A stretch of DNA of 64,000 nt from Dactylosporangium vinaceum (lineage in GTDB: Bacteria; Actinomycetota; Actinomycetes; Mycobacteriales; Micromonosporaceae), in NCBI RefSeq assembly GCF_019904175.1, contig NZ_CP061913.1:4216001-4280000 (forward strand), given 5' to 3'. The position numbers and the translations under genes are program-made. The notes beneath the pieces were generated by a model that was not told where the DNA came from, searched no databases, and saw only the letters and a program-made list of their open reading frames with translations. Below are positions 26,581 to 34,077 of this stretch, piece after piece. Position 1 is the stretch's first letter, and each line of letters begins with the position of its first letter.

Positions 26581-27063
26581 ATGACTCGACAGGTGCTCCG
26601 CTTGGCCGCGTACGGTTTGTGCATCGTTGATGGTCGGATGCTGTTGGCTCGATACGTTTCGCCGGACGGGAAGCAGCGGCACTGGACCTTGCCCGGTGGC
26701 AAGGTCGAGCACGGCGAAGACCCCTTCGATGCGGTTGTACGGGAGGTCGCCGAGGAAACCGGATACGCCGTCGAGGTGGAGCGACTGCTCGGCATCGACT
26801 CCCGAAACCGTCATGCGGACTGGGTGGGACCGTTCGGTGGCGAGTTGCACAGCGTCGGCGTGTTCTATGCGATCACCATCATCGGCGGCTCACTTCGCAA
26901 CGAAAGGGGCGGTTCCACGGACCTTGCCGCGTGGATTCCGATCACCGAGGTCGAGCAGCTGGAAAGAACTGTCGTCATCGACATCGCTCGGAACATGGAC
27001 CGCAACCGACCGGCGACCGGGCACGTCGAGCCCGTGGCCGTCGGCGGTCTGCTGCGTCACTGA
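26581..27063 (+). CDS. NUDIX hydrolase
   Basis: 160 aa with a complete NUDIX box, G-x5-E-x7-REV-x-EE-x-G-Y: GGKVEHGEDPFDAVVREVAE followed by ETGY (residues about 38-60). Flanking strands (AYGLCIVDGRMLLARYVSPD, HWTLP) are typical of MutT-like nucleotide or nucleoside-diphosphate-derivative hydrolases. ATG 26581 is preferred over TTG 26572. It stands alone on the plus strand. Substrate unknown. Confidence 0.9.
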   Translation: MTRQVLRLAAYGLCIVDGRMLLARYVSPDGKQRHWTLPGGKVEHGEDPFDAVVREVAEETGYAVEVERLLGIDSRNRHADWVGPFGGELHSVGVFYAITIIGGSLRNERGGSTDLAAWIPITEVEQLERTVVIDIARNMDRNRPATGHVEPVAVGGLLRH

Positions 27064-27149
27064 CCTCCCGAACCGAGGTCGGCGACGCCACGGACGGCGA
27101 CATCTACCTGGCCGAGCCGTCCGAGCGCATCGGGTGCCTGGAACGGTTC

Positions 27150-27467
27150 GTGGCGATGGTACGCGAGGCTGTCCTGTCCTGGTTCACCGAAGCCAGCGAC
27201 CCCGACTCGATCGTCGGCTCCCGCGCCGGCGACTACACCGGCAACCCGGTCGCACTCCTGGAATGGCTCGCCTCCCGTGGCCGGATCGATCTCATCCACC
27301 GCTACGCCGAGCGGTACCAGGGACGGCACCCAGGCAGCGAACAACGTTGGGCCGCCGGGGTCGCCGCCGCGCGCGCCGGACATCCGTGCCCGCTCGGCGG
27401 TGACACGCTCGCGCAAGTGGCCTGGTCGACCGCCGTGCTCACCGACCAGACCCGCGACAGCAGCTGA
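27150..27467 (+). CDS. Hypothetical protein or remnant
   Basis: An open frame with coherent protein-like sequence (EAVLSWFTEASDPDSIVG, NPVALLEWLASRGRIDLIHR, HPGSEQRWAAGVAAARAGHP). The coherent part begins upstream of any good start (DIYLAEPSERIGCLERF at about 27,100), so the GTG at 27150 or ATG at 27156 may not be the ancestral start. I do not recognise a family. It may be the 3' part of a gene truncated next to the NUDIX gene. Confidence 0.4.
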   Translation: MAMVREAVLSWFTEASDPDSIVGSRAGDYTGNPVALLEWLASRGRIDLIHRYAERYQGRHPGSEQRWAAGVAAARAGHPCPLGGDTLAQVAWSTAVLTDQTRDSS

Positions 27468-27537
27468 CACCTCGAACGACGGCTGCGATCACCCCTGCGC
27501 ACTCCGACTGAAACTTCGGTGCTTCTCTACCGGTTGA

Positions 27538-27735
27538 TGCGTCGAATGGAGAGCCGCCACCAACGACCCAGCCGTCAGCGGTGAGTCCAACCCCGACGCC
27601 GTCGCGCAGCTGCTCGAGGCCGGCCGCGTGACGGTGAACCCGGCCGCGGTGGAGCGAGACAAACGGCGCGGCCGGCTCCTGCGGGTCGAGTGTCCAGCCA
27701 CTATCGATCCGCGACGCCTAGCATGGCCTCAATGA
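27538..27735 (+). pseudogene. 3' fragment of an unidentified gene ahead of the GIY-YIG gene
   Basis: The frame opened by TGA at 27535 reads as protein (NPDAVAQLLEAGRVTV, then ERDKRRGRLLRVECPATI) and ends in TGA at 27733. It has no normal start except an internal GTG at 27628. Its stop overlaps the ATG of the GIY-YIG gene (ATGA), the arrangement of an operon partner, so this is probably the tail of a gene whose 5' part is gone. Confidence 0.4.
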
Positions 27736-28319
27736 CCTCAGATGAAGCGCGACCCGATGATGTGTCGATCGATCGAGAGCGGATCGAACAGGCCCTGCGA
27801 CTGCTCTACGGCATACCGGTCGGCGTGGACGTCGCCGCCAAGAAACTTCCCCGCGGCAGCGGCGTCTATGCCTGGTGGGCTGCTCCTTCGATCCTTCCGC
27901 AGCTGCCCGGACCAGCGAATATGCACGTCCCGTCGCTACGGCTGGTGTATCTCGGACGGGCGACAAGCCTCCGCGGCCGGATCCTGCGCAACCATCTGCG
28001 CCGTTCCGGCAGTTCGACGCTGCGCCGTACGCTGGCCGGGCTGCTCGTCTCCGAGGACTACCGCACGACCTGGACCGATCGCGTCGTCCTGACCGCCGAA
28101 GATGAGCGGCGGCTGACCGCTTGGATGTCGGCGAACCTGCGCCTGACCTGGGCCGAGGACGTGGAGGCGGCAAGCATCGAGGCCGAACTCGTCCGTCGGC
28201 TGCACCCGCCGCTCAACGTGCACGGCGTCGACTCCGAACACATCCACTCGGCCGTGGTCGCGGCCAAGAACGCCTACAACACCAGCAGTCACCCGGACGA
28301 TCCCGCACCGCTGCCGTAA
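27732..28319 (+). CDS. GIY-YIG nuclease-family protein
   Basis: About 195 aa with the GIY-YIG layout: GSGVYAWW for the first strand (GIY position), LVYLGRATSLRGRILRNHL for the second (YIG position plus the conserved Arg), and IEAELVRRLHPPLNVHG with the metal-binding Glu and the P-x-N end. It should be a small metal-dependent endonuclease or a nuclease-derived protein. ATG 27732 is chosen because it overlaps the upstream stop by ATGA. Upstream GTG 27690 and ATG 27723 are possible. Confidence 0.75.
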   Translation: MTSDEARPDDVSIDRERIEQALRLLYGIPVGVDVAAKKLPRGSGVYAWWAAPSILPQLPGPANMHVPSLRLVYLGRATSLRGRILRNHLRRSGSSTLRRTLAGLLVSEDYRTTWTDRVVLTAEDERRLTAWMSANLRLTWAEDVEAASIEAELVRRLHPPLNVHGVDSEHIHSAVVAAKNAYNTSSHPDDPAPLP

Positions 28320-28501
28320 CCGAACGCCTTGCGCACTCATGGCCGCTGTTGGTGTGCGGCGATTGGATGTACTGCACCGCGGTGGCTTGTGATCGTTGCT
28401 GACACGAATGGCCGGCGCAGCTTCGCTGTGTGCTGAAAGGCCCGAGCCCTCGTCCTGGTCACATCGGCGCCTTCGTGTGCCGCGTCGTTGCGCCGGTGGT
28501 G

Positions 28502-29014
28502 CTATGGCAACGAGGGCAGCGACTCCGGTTCGACGTCGGGCGGGCCGGCGAAGAGGATCTCGTTCGAGTTGAGCACCGCCAGCAGTTCTTCGTCGAACCG
28601 GTTCCAGTAGACGGTGCCCTCGATCCGCCACGGACTCTTCACGACTGTCGTGCCGCTCGCGTCCAAGGCCCACGGCACGCTGCCCGGCACCCGGCCGAGA
28701 TAGATCTGGGCCGCGTCGGACAGCGGCAGGTCTCCCGAGGCGACCCGGGCGCACAGCTCCCGCCCCTGCCCGACGACCCAGGTGCACAGGTCCTCGGTCG
28801 AGTCCTCCGACCACACGTCTGCGTCGACGAGCACCCCGTCGGCGAAATACCCTTCGACGAGATCGGCGGCGGCCACGACATATGCCTGCCCGTACGCCAC
28901 GACCACGTCTTTCGGCTGCTGCATCAGCCACGACTCCAGCACATCGAGCCGGTGGCCGGCCGCATCGATGACCAACCAGAACCAGGCCGGTATCTCGGGA
29001 TCGCTGAAGTCCAT
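28502..29014 (-). CDS. DUF4240-like protein
   Basis: 170 aa starting MDFSDPEIPAWFWLVIDAAG. The pattern FWxxIDxA, then AYVVAAADLVEGYF, then a W/F-x-x-W-V-x-x-GREL motif (LCTWVVGQGRELCARV) resembles DUF4240 proteins, whose function is unknown. No membrane segment is seen. It follows the GIY-YIG gene on the opposite strand with a 180-bp gap that I see nothing in. Confidence 0.65.
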   Translation of the reverse strand: MDFSDPEIPAWFWLVIDAAGHRLDVLESWLMQQPKDVVVAYGQAYVVAAADLVEGYFADGVLVDADVWSEDSTEDLCTWVVGQGRELCARVASGDLPLSDAAQIYLGRVPGSVPWALDASGTTVVKSPWRIEGTVYWNRFDEELLAVLNSNEILFAGPPDVEPESLPSLP

Positions 29015-29121
29015 ACGCAGAACTGTAGGGGTGTCGCGGTTTGGGCACCTCAGTGCCGGCTCGGCCGGCCCGAGCCGGAGCACTGGTCGTTCCCATGGTC
29101 GGACAGGCACTCCGTCCGCTG

Positions 29122-29571
29122 TCATGTCACCGAGACGGCGGTCCCGCTGTCGGTCGCGGGAGACGCCGCCGTGCCGCGGGCGCGGCGCAGGCCGTCGAGC
29201 GACCACGGCCCGGCACCGACCACGGCGATGGCCAGGAACGCCCAGCAGAACAGGGCCGGAGCGTCGCCGCCGTTCTGCAGAGGCAGCAGCCCGTTCGGCT
29301 GGTGCACCGTGAAGTACGCGTACGCCATGGACCCGGAGGCCAGCACGGCCGCCGGCACTGTCAGGAGACCGACCAGCACCAGCAGCCCGCATGTCAGCTG
29401 AATGACGCCGGCGTACCAGCCCGGCCAGGTGCCCACCGCGGCGGCGTGCCCGCTGCCCCGGTTGCCACCGAAAATCCCGAACACCGTCGACGCCCCGTGC
29501 AGGGCGAACAGGAGCCCGATCACGATCCGGAACAGTGCCCAGATGGCCTCTGTCAAGCGGTTGCTGCGCAT
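29122..29571 (-). CDS. DoxX-family membrane protein
   Basis: 149 aa with four hydrophobic helices (residues about 8-28, 50-72, 75-95 and 108-128). The family pattern is visible: FRIVIGLLFALHGASTVFG, then GVIQLTCGLLVLVGL and MAYAYFTVHQPNGLLPLQNGG. ATG 29571 has GGAGG seven nt upstream. DoxX proteins are quinone-linked or membrane-redox accessory proteins in a few studied cases; here the role is unknown. A strong promoter with an overlapping palindrome lies upstream (29616-29652), pointing to regulated expression. Confidence 0.88.
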   Translation of the reverse strand: MRSNRLTEAIWALFRIVIGLLFALHGASTVFGIFGGNRGSGHAAAVGTWPGWYAGVIQLTCGLLVLVGLLTVPAAVLASGSMAYAYFTVHQPNGLLPLQNGGDAPALFCWAFLAIAVVGAGPWSLDGLRRARGTAASPATDSGTAVSVT

Positions 29572-29615
29572 ACCGAACCCTCCAGTCGTCACGCGTTCAA
29601 CTCGCGTTCGCCTAT

Positions 29616-29652
29616 GTATTAGGGCAGCGCACAATTGATGTCAATCGATTGA
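29616..29652 (-). promoter_or_regulatory. DoxX promoter with overlapping palindrome
   Basis: Read on the minus strand, TTGACA (29644-29639) is separated by 17 nt from TAATAC (29621-29616), a fair sigma-70-like promoter 45 nt before the DoxX start. A perfect 12-bp palindrome, TCAATCGATTGA (29641-29652), overlaps the upstream edge of the -35 box and could be a repressor or activator site. Confidence 0.6.
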
Positions 29653-29980
29653 ATTGGCGCCTCGTGCGAGTGGCCCGGACCGCTGCTCCGGACATTGCGG
29701 TTGACCGGCTTGCCGTCTGCCTGTGTCCTGCCTGGGAACCTGGGCGCGTCGACGCCATCGCTGAGCCTGCCGGCCGAGTGAAAGATTCACGCTGCCGCCG
29801 GTGCGGTGGCTGGGTCCGGCGGGGAGGGTGCATCGGCCTGACGAACGGAGTCGAGCAGACGGGCAATCGGTTGCGGCCTTGATTCGACGCATTCGACGCG
29901 GCGCCGGCCCGACCACCTGCTCCGCAGCCGGTCCGGGTCGGCCGGGTCCGCGGAGCAGGTGGCGGCACTCCGTCAGGAAG
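29653..29980. other. Intergenic region between DoxX promoter and NmrA-type gene
   Basis: About 330 bp without a convincing gene. It contains the hairpin at 29913-29962. Short plus-strand frames here are Arg/Gly-rich noise. Confidence 0.45.
29913..29962. terminator. Hairpin terminator after NmrA-type gene
   Basis: A 13-bp perfect inverted repeat (29913-29925 with 29950-29962) whose 24-nt loop can pair further (CCGG/CCGG). It lies 19 nt past the minus-strand stop at 29981. Confidence 0.6.
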
Positions 29981-30895
29981 TCACGTCAGTCCCACGTAGG
30001 CCAGTTCGCCGAGGAAGGCGCCGGCGTTGCGGCGGGCGAACTCGGCGAACGTCGTGGGCCGAATGCCGAGGGCCGTGTGGGTCTCAGGGTGCACCACCGA
30101 CTCGGCGCCCCTCAGCCGTTCGCCCGCCTGGGCATCGAGCGCGTCGACGAAGAACGGCGGAACGCCGGCCGCCAGCAGCGCCTGCTTGCGCTGCTCGCGG
30201 GTGACGGCGACGTACCGGATCTCCCGCCCGACGGCGTCGCTCACCCGCTCGGCGATCTCGGCCATGCTCAGAGCCTCGGGCCCGGACATCGCGTATGTCT
30301 TTCCCGCGTGCCCCGGCGTGGTCAGCAGCAGCCGGGCGGCCCGGGCGACATCGACGACGTCGACGGGCGCCAGCCTGGCGTCCTGCAACGGTAGGAACAG
30401 GGCGCCCTGGGCCAGGATGGTGGGCCACTCGCGAAGGTACTCCGTCATGAACTGTGACGGACGCAGGTGTGTCCACCCGACACCCGAATGTTCGAGATGC
30501 TGCTCGATCTTCGCGTGCATGTCGGCGAAGACGAATGAGGAGTCCACGTCGGCAGCGCTCAGACCGGAGAACTTGACGATGTGCTGCACGCCCGACTTCG
30601 CCGCGGCGTCGATGAACGCGGTCTGTGTCTCGACGATGTGCGGGTCGGGCGACGAGGCCAGGAGGACCCGGTCCACCCCGGCGAGCGCCCGGGTCAGCGT
30701 CTCCGGGCGCGCCATGTCGCCCTCGACGACCTCGACGAGCGGGAACGCCGCAAACCTGGCGGCCTTCGCCGGATTCCGGACGAGCGCCCGGACGGGCTGC
30801 CCGGACTGGACAAACGCGCGCACGATGGCCGATGCGGCCAGTCCGCCGGCGCCCGTGACGAGGATCGCGCCCTGGGGCGTGCTTGGAGCTGTCAT
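29981..30895 (-). CDS. NmrA/NAD(P)H-binding family oxidoreductase, copy 1
   Basis: A 304-aa Rossmann protein of the NmrA/atypical-SDR group. The nucleotide motif is LVTGAGGLAASAIV (residues 11-24), followed by VRALVRNPAKAARF (an Arg pair favouring NADP). PVDVVDVARAARLLL and the C-terminal domain SMAEIAERVSDAVGREIRYV are typical. The start ATG at 30895 has GGGAGA before it. It is divergent from the sigma factor gene, and the 40-bp operator at 31086 lies between them. It may be a quinone or aldehyde reductase, or a redox sensor; catalysis cannot be confirmed. Confidence 0.88.
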   Translation of the reverse strand: MTAPSTPQGAILVTGAGGLAASAIVRAFVQSGQPVRALVRNPAKAARFAAFPLVEVVEGDMARPETLTRALAGVDRVLLASSPDPHIVETQTAFIDAAAKSGVQHIVKFSGLSAADVDSSFVFADMHAKIEQHLEHSGVGWTHLRPSQFMTEYLREWPTILAQGALFLPLQDARLAPVDVVDVARAARLLLTTPGHAGKTYAMSGPEALSMAEIAERVSDAVGREIRYVAVTREQRKQALLAAGVPPFFVDALDAQAGERLRGAESVVHPETHTALGIRPTTFAEFARRNAGAFLGELAYVGLT

Positions 30896-31085
30896 GTCGT
30901 CTCCCATGTTGCTGTGATGATTGCCGGTTCGGCGCGCCCGGTGCCCGGTCATGGCACGGGCATCAGGCCTGCGTCCGCGCAACCTTCGGTCACAGCTACA
31001 GAGGCAGCGACGGCGAGGAACTGGGCGGTGGGGGACCGCCCAGTTCCTCCGCCGGACTGGGTCCGGCATTACGGTCGCCGAGTCG

Positions 31086-31125
31086 ACTTGCATCACAAAA
31101 GCATTATCGCTAGCTTGATGCAAGT
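31086..31125. promoter_or_regulatory. Promoter/operator A (inverted repeat shared with 32830-32871)
   Basis: ACTTGCATCA (31086-31095) and TGATGCAAGT (31116-31125) form a perfect 10-bp inverted repeat with a 20-nt spacer. Within it TTGCAT (31088-31093) and TAGCTT (31111-31116), 17 nt apart, form a plausible plus-strand promoter. The spacer shares CGCTAGC at the same offset with operator B. A repressor bound here would cover the promoter. Confidence 0.75.
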
Positions 31126-31249
31126 AAGATGCCTGACCCGGCAGTAGCCGGTCGGTGACGCTACCGGCATGACGAAAGCACGACCGACTCCGCTCGGAAC
31201 GGGCGGGCGCGGCGAGCAGGCGATCCGGGATTTCGTGAAGGAGGTGGCG

Positions 31250-32245
31250 GTGCCGGCAGAACTGCTGCACCGGGCGCAGGCGGGCGACCGGCAGGCATTT
31301 GACGAGCTGGTGCGACCACACCGTAGCGAGCTGCTCCTGCACTGCTACCGCATGCTCGGCTCGCTGCAGGACGCCGAGGACGCGGTGCAGGAGTTGCTGC
31401 TGTCGGCCTGGCTCGGCCTTGCCGGGTTCGAGGGGCGATCCTCGCTGCGCACGTGGCTGTACCGCATCGCCACCAACCGGTGCCTCAACCACCTGCGCTC
31501 CGCCGCCCGGACGGCGGCGGTCACGGTGCCGTCCGCGCCGTTGCCGGAGCCGACGCGACTGGGTGAGGTGCTGTGGCTGCAGCCGTACCCCGACGCGCTG
31601 CTCGACGGGGTCACCGACGCGGCGCCGGGGCCCGAGGCGCAGTACGAGACCCGCGAGGCGATCTCGCTGGCGTTCATCACCGCCGTGCAGTTGCTGCCGC
31701 CGAATCAGCGGGCGGTACTGCTGCTGCGTGACGTGCTCGGATATCGCGCCCGTGAGGTTGCCGGACTGCTCGGGCTCACCGAGGATGCCGTCAACAGCGC
31801 CCTCAAGCGGGCCCGGGCCACCCTGCAGGCGTCGCGGCCCGCCGGGTCGCCTCCGCCGCCCGGTTCGGCGGCGGAGCGGGCGCTCCTCGACCGTTTCGTC
31901 GAGGCGTTCACCGTGCTCGACGTCGACGCGCTTGTCGCGCTCATGACCGATGACGCGTGGGTGCGGATGCCTCCGCTGCCGTTCGAGTACCGCGGCAGCG
32001 ACGCGCTGCACCGCTTCTTCAGCGTGATCCGGGCCGGTATCGGCGGTGTCGATCGGATGGTACCGGTGCGGGCGAACGGCCAGCCGGCGTGGGGCGAGTA
32101 CCTTCGTGACCGGATCACTGGCGGTCTGCACCTCGCCGGCGTGATCGTGGTCGGCCTGTCCGGAGACCGCATCCATGAGCTCACCCGGTTCGAGACGGTG
32201 GTCGCCCCGTACTTCGGCCTGCCCCGCACCCTCGCTCAGTGGTGA
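31250..32245 (+). CDS. SigG-like ECF sigma factor with C-terminal SnoaL-like domain
   Basis: 331 aa. Sigma-70 region 2 (residues about 15-85: FDELVRPHRSELLLHCYRML, FEGRSSLRTWLYRIATNRCLNHLR) and region 4 (LPPNQRAVLLLRDVLGYRAREVAGLL then EDAVNSALKRARATL) are intact. LWLQPYPDALLDG in the linker and a SnoaL-like domain (RFVEAFTVLDVDALVALMTDD to PYFGLP) fit the SigG/ECF56-type factors whose tail controls activity instead of an anti-sigma factor. GTG 31250 is chosen because AAGGAGGT precedes it; the ATG at 31169 in frame is possible and its beginning is conserved in the remnant at 33873. Confidence 0.87.
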   Translation: MPAELLHRAQAGDRQAFDELVRPHRSELLLHCYRMLGSLQDAEDAVQELLLSAWLGLAGFEGRSSLRTWLYRIATNRCLNHLRSAARTAAVTVPSAPLPEPTRLGEVLWLQPYPDALLDGVTDAAPGPEAQYETREAISLAFITAVQLLPPNQRAVLLLRDVLGYRAREVAGLLGLTEDAVNSALKRARATLQASRPAGSPPPPGSAAERALLDRFVEAFTVLDVDALVALMTDDAWVRMPPLPFEYRGSDALHRFFSVIRAGIGGVDRMVPVRANGQPAWGEYLRDRITGGLHLAGVIVVGLSGDRIHELTRFETVVAPYFGLPRTLAQW

Positions 32246-32340
32246 GAGCGGGCCGGCCCGGCCACAGTCGGGCTCGCTGACCGTTAAAAGGACTCCGGCG
32301 GCCCGCCGAGGGTGGTTCGCGCCGGTCGATCGCAGGGCTG

Positions 32341-32781
32341 TTACCCGACGTTGCCAATGCCCGGCCCGGGTTCGGCCAGCACGTCGGCCGTGGCCGGGGC
32401 CGTGCCGCACCGGGCGCAGCGCACGTCCAGCCGGACCTCGCCGCCGCAGCCGCCGTGGCGGTAGATGATCGGCGGTCCGTCCGGCGCGGCCCAGCGGTCG
32501 CCCCACTCGGTGAGTGCGATGAGCGTCGGCCCGAGATCCAGGCCCTTGGCCGTCAGGAAGTACTCGCGGTTGCCGAGCCGCATGAGGCCGGCCGTGACGA
32601 AGGTGTCGAGACGGTTGGTCAGGATGTTCGGCGCGAGGCCGAGGACGCGCTGAAAGTCGCTGAAGCGCGTGGTCCCGCGGAAGATCGCATCGCGCAGGAT
32701 GAGCAGGCTCCACCGCTCGCCCACCACCTCGAGCGCGCGGGCGATCGAGCAGTTCTGGCTGTCGTACGTCCGTCCAAGCAT
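32341..32781 (-). CDS. HxlR-family repressor
   Basis: 146 aa. The winged helix core is intact: CSIARALEVVGERWSLLILRD, RFSDFQRVLGLAPNILTNRL, GLMRLGNREYFLTAKGLDL. The N-terminal Cys of the NCSIA motif is the thiol sensor seen in several HxlR proteins, so redox or electrophile sensing is plausible. A cysteine-rich C-terminal tail (HGGCGGEVRLDVRCARCGTAP) carries three more Cys that could bind metal. It is divergent from NmrA copy 2 with operator B between them. ATG 32781 is used; GTG 32790 is an alternative. Confidence 0.9.
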   Translation of the reverse strand: MLGRTYDSQNCSIARALEVVGERWSLLILRDAIFRGTTRFSDFQRVLGLAPNILTNRLDTFVTAGLMRLGNREYFLTAKGLDLGPTLIALTEWGDRWAAPDGPPIIYRHGGCGGEVRLDVRCARCGTAPATADVLAEPGPGIGNVG

Positions 32782-32829
32782 GCTTCCCACCGATCCGCCG
32801 GGCCGCGAGAGACTATCAGGTTCCCACTC

Positions 32830-32871
32830 TACTTGCATGATAGAACGGGAGTCGCTAGCGTCATGCAAGTA
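32830..32871. promoter_or_regulatory. Promoter/operator B (inverted repeat shared with 31086-31125)
   Basis: TACTTGCATGA (32830-32840) and TCATGCAAGTA (32861-32871) are perfect 11-bp arms around a 20-nt spacer. TTGCAT (32833-32838) and TAGCGT (32856-32861) with 17 nt between form a promoter toward NmrA copy 2. It lies between the HxlR gene and its divergent neighbour, the usual HxlR operator place. Confidence 0.8.
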
Positions 32872-32893
32872 AATACAACACGGGGAGGGCAAC

Positions 32894-33862
32894 ATGGATG
32901 ACGTGATTGCGGTACTTGGCGCGACCGGCCGAGTCGGCAGCCGGATCGCTGACCGGCTCCTCACCGCCGGCCGCCGGGTCCGCGCGGTGAGCCGCAGCGG
33001 GTCCGCCCTGCAGCCGTTGGCTGCCCGAGGCGCCGACGTGCGGGTGGGCGCACTGGACGACAGCCGGTTCCTCACCGGCGTACTGACCGGGGCTCGCGCC
33101 GCGTTCGTGCTGACGCCGATCAATCTGCGCTCACCTGACGTCAACGGCGAGCAGCGCCGCAACGTCGACGCACAGCTCGCCGCCGTCCGGGCCAGCGGCG
33201 TGCCGAACGTCGTCATGCTGAGCACCTGGGGGGCGGAGCTGGACGAGGGATTCGGCGGCGTGATCGGCTGCCACTGGTTCGAGGAGGGGCTGCGGGCGAT
33301 CGACGGCGTGCACGCGGTGTTCCTGCGGCCGGTCTGGTTCATGGAGAACTTCATGTTCGGCAGCGCCCTGATCAAGTCCGCCGGCATCAACGGGCTGGCC
33401 ATCGGGGCGGATGTGGCGTTCCCGATGATCGCGGCCACGGACATCGCGGCGGCGGCGTTGCCGTATCTGCTGGAGCCCACCTTCACCGGGCATCGGATCC
33501 GCTACCTCAACGGCCCGCGCGACTACACGATGACCGAGGTCACGCGGCTGATCGGCGGGGCGATCGGCCGGCCGGGCCTGCGCTACGTCCGCCTCTCCGA
33601 CTCCGTGCTCCACAAGGGCGTGACCAGCTCGGGCGCGCTGACGCCCAGCGCCGCCGACGGCCTGCTCGGCGTCTGCCGCGGCATCGACAGCGGCGCCGTA
33701 CGGGCCGAGGCGCGCTCCGCCGACAACACCACACCGACCACCGCCGAGGAGTTCATCCGCACGACGTTCCTGCCGGCCTTCCACGCCGAGCCGGCGGCGA
33801 GCCTCGGCGCCCGGCTCGGTGGCCTGGCGCTGCGCTCGTACCTGACGGTGGCCGGCCGGTGA
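32894..33862 (+). CDS. NmrA/NAD(P)H-binding family oxidoreductase, copy 2
   Basis: A 322-aa Rossmann protein: VLGATGRVGSRIADRLL (residues 6-22), RRVRAVSRSGS, VLTPINLRSPDVNGEQRRN and the tail FHAEPAASLGARLGGLALRS. It is related to, but clearly different from, copy 1 at 29981. GGGGAGGGC lies before the ATG. The gene lies directly behind promoter/operator B and opposite the HxlR repressor, so it is the most likely primary target. The substrate is unknown; many HxlR-controlled NmrA proteins are quinone or aldehyde reductases. Confidence 0.88.
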   Translation: MDDVIAVLGATGRVGSRIADRLLTAGRRVRAVSRSGSALQPLAARGADVRVGALDDSRFLTGVLTGARAAFVLTPINLRSPDVNGEQRRNVDAQLAAVRASGVPNVVMLSTWGAELDEGFGGVIGCHWFEEGLRAIDGVHAVFLRPVWFMENFMFGSALIKSAGINGLAIGADVAFPMIAATDIAAAALPYLLEPTFTGHRIRYLNGPRDYTMTEVTRLIGGAIGRPGLRYVRLSDSVLHKGVTSSGALTPSAADGLLGVCRGIDSGAVRAEARSADNTTPTTAEEFIRTTFLPAFHAEPAASLGARLGGLALRSYLTVAGR

Positions 33863-33872
33863 GGCTGCTCGC

Positions 33873-33965
33873 ATGACGAAAGACCGAGCCCATGACCCAG
33901 GTGGTGACGTCGGCGACGTCGCTGCCGGAGCCGACGAGGCTCGGTGCGGTGCTGTGGCTGCGCAA
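33873..33965 (+). pseudogene. Remnant of a second SigG-like sigma factor gene
   Basis: Two short blocks match the sigma gene at 31169-32245. ATGACGAAAG at 33873 matches that gene's upstream ATG segment. Positions 33915-33961 (coding LPEPTRLGAVLWL) match its linker LPEPTRLGEVLWL at nucleotide level with few changes. Everything between and after is missing. It lies just downstream of NmrA copy 2, as the intact sigma gene lies next to copy 1, so an NmrA-sigma unit was probably duplicated and then decayed. Confidence 0.6.
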
Positions 33966-34077
33966 CGGCGAAGCCGCCCCCTGGGGAGCCAGCCGATGTC
34001 GGTGATCGCCCACCGCCCCGTTTCGGGTCGCGGCGGGGTCAACCTCATGGCAGCGACAAACAGCATGAGGAGAAGCC

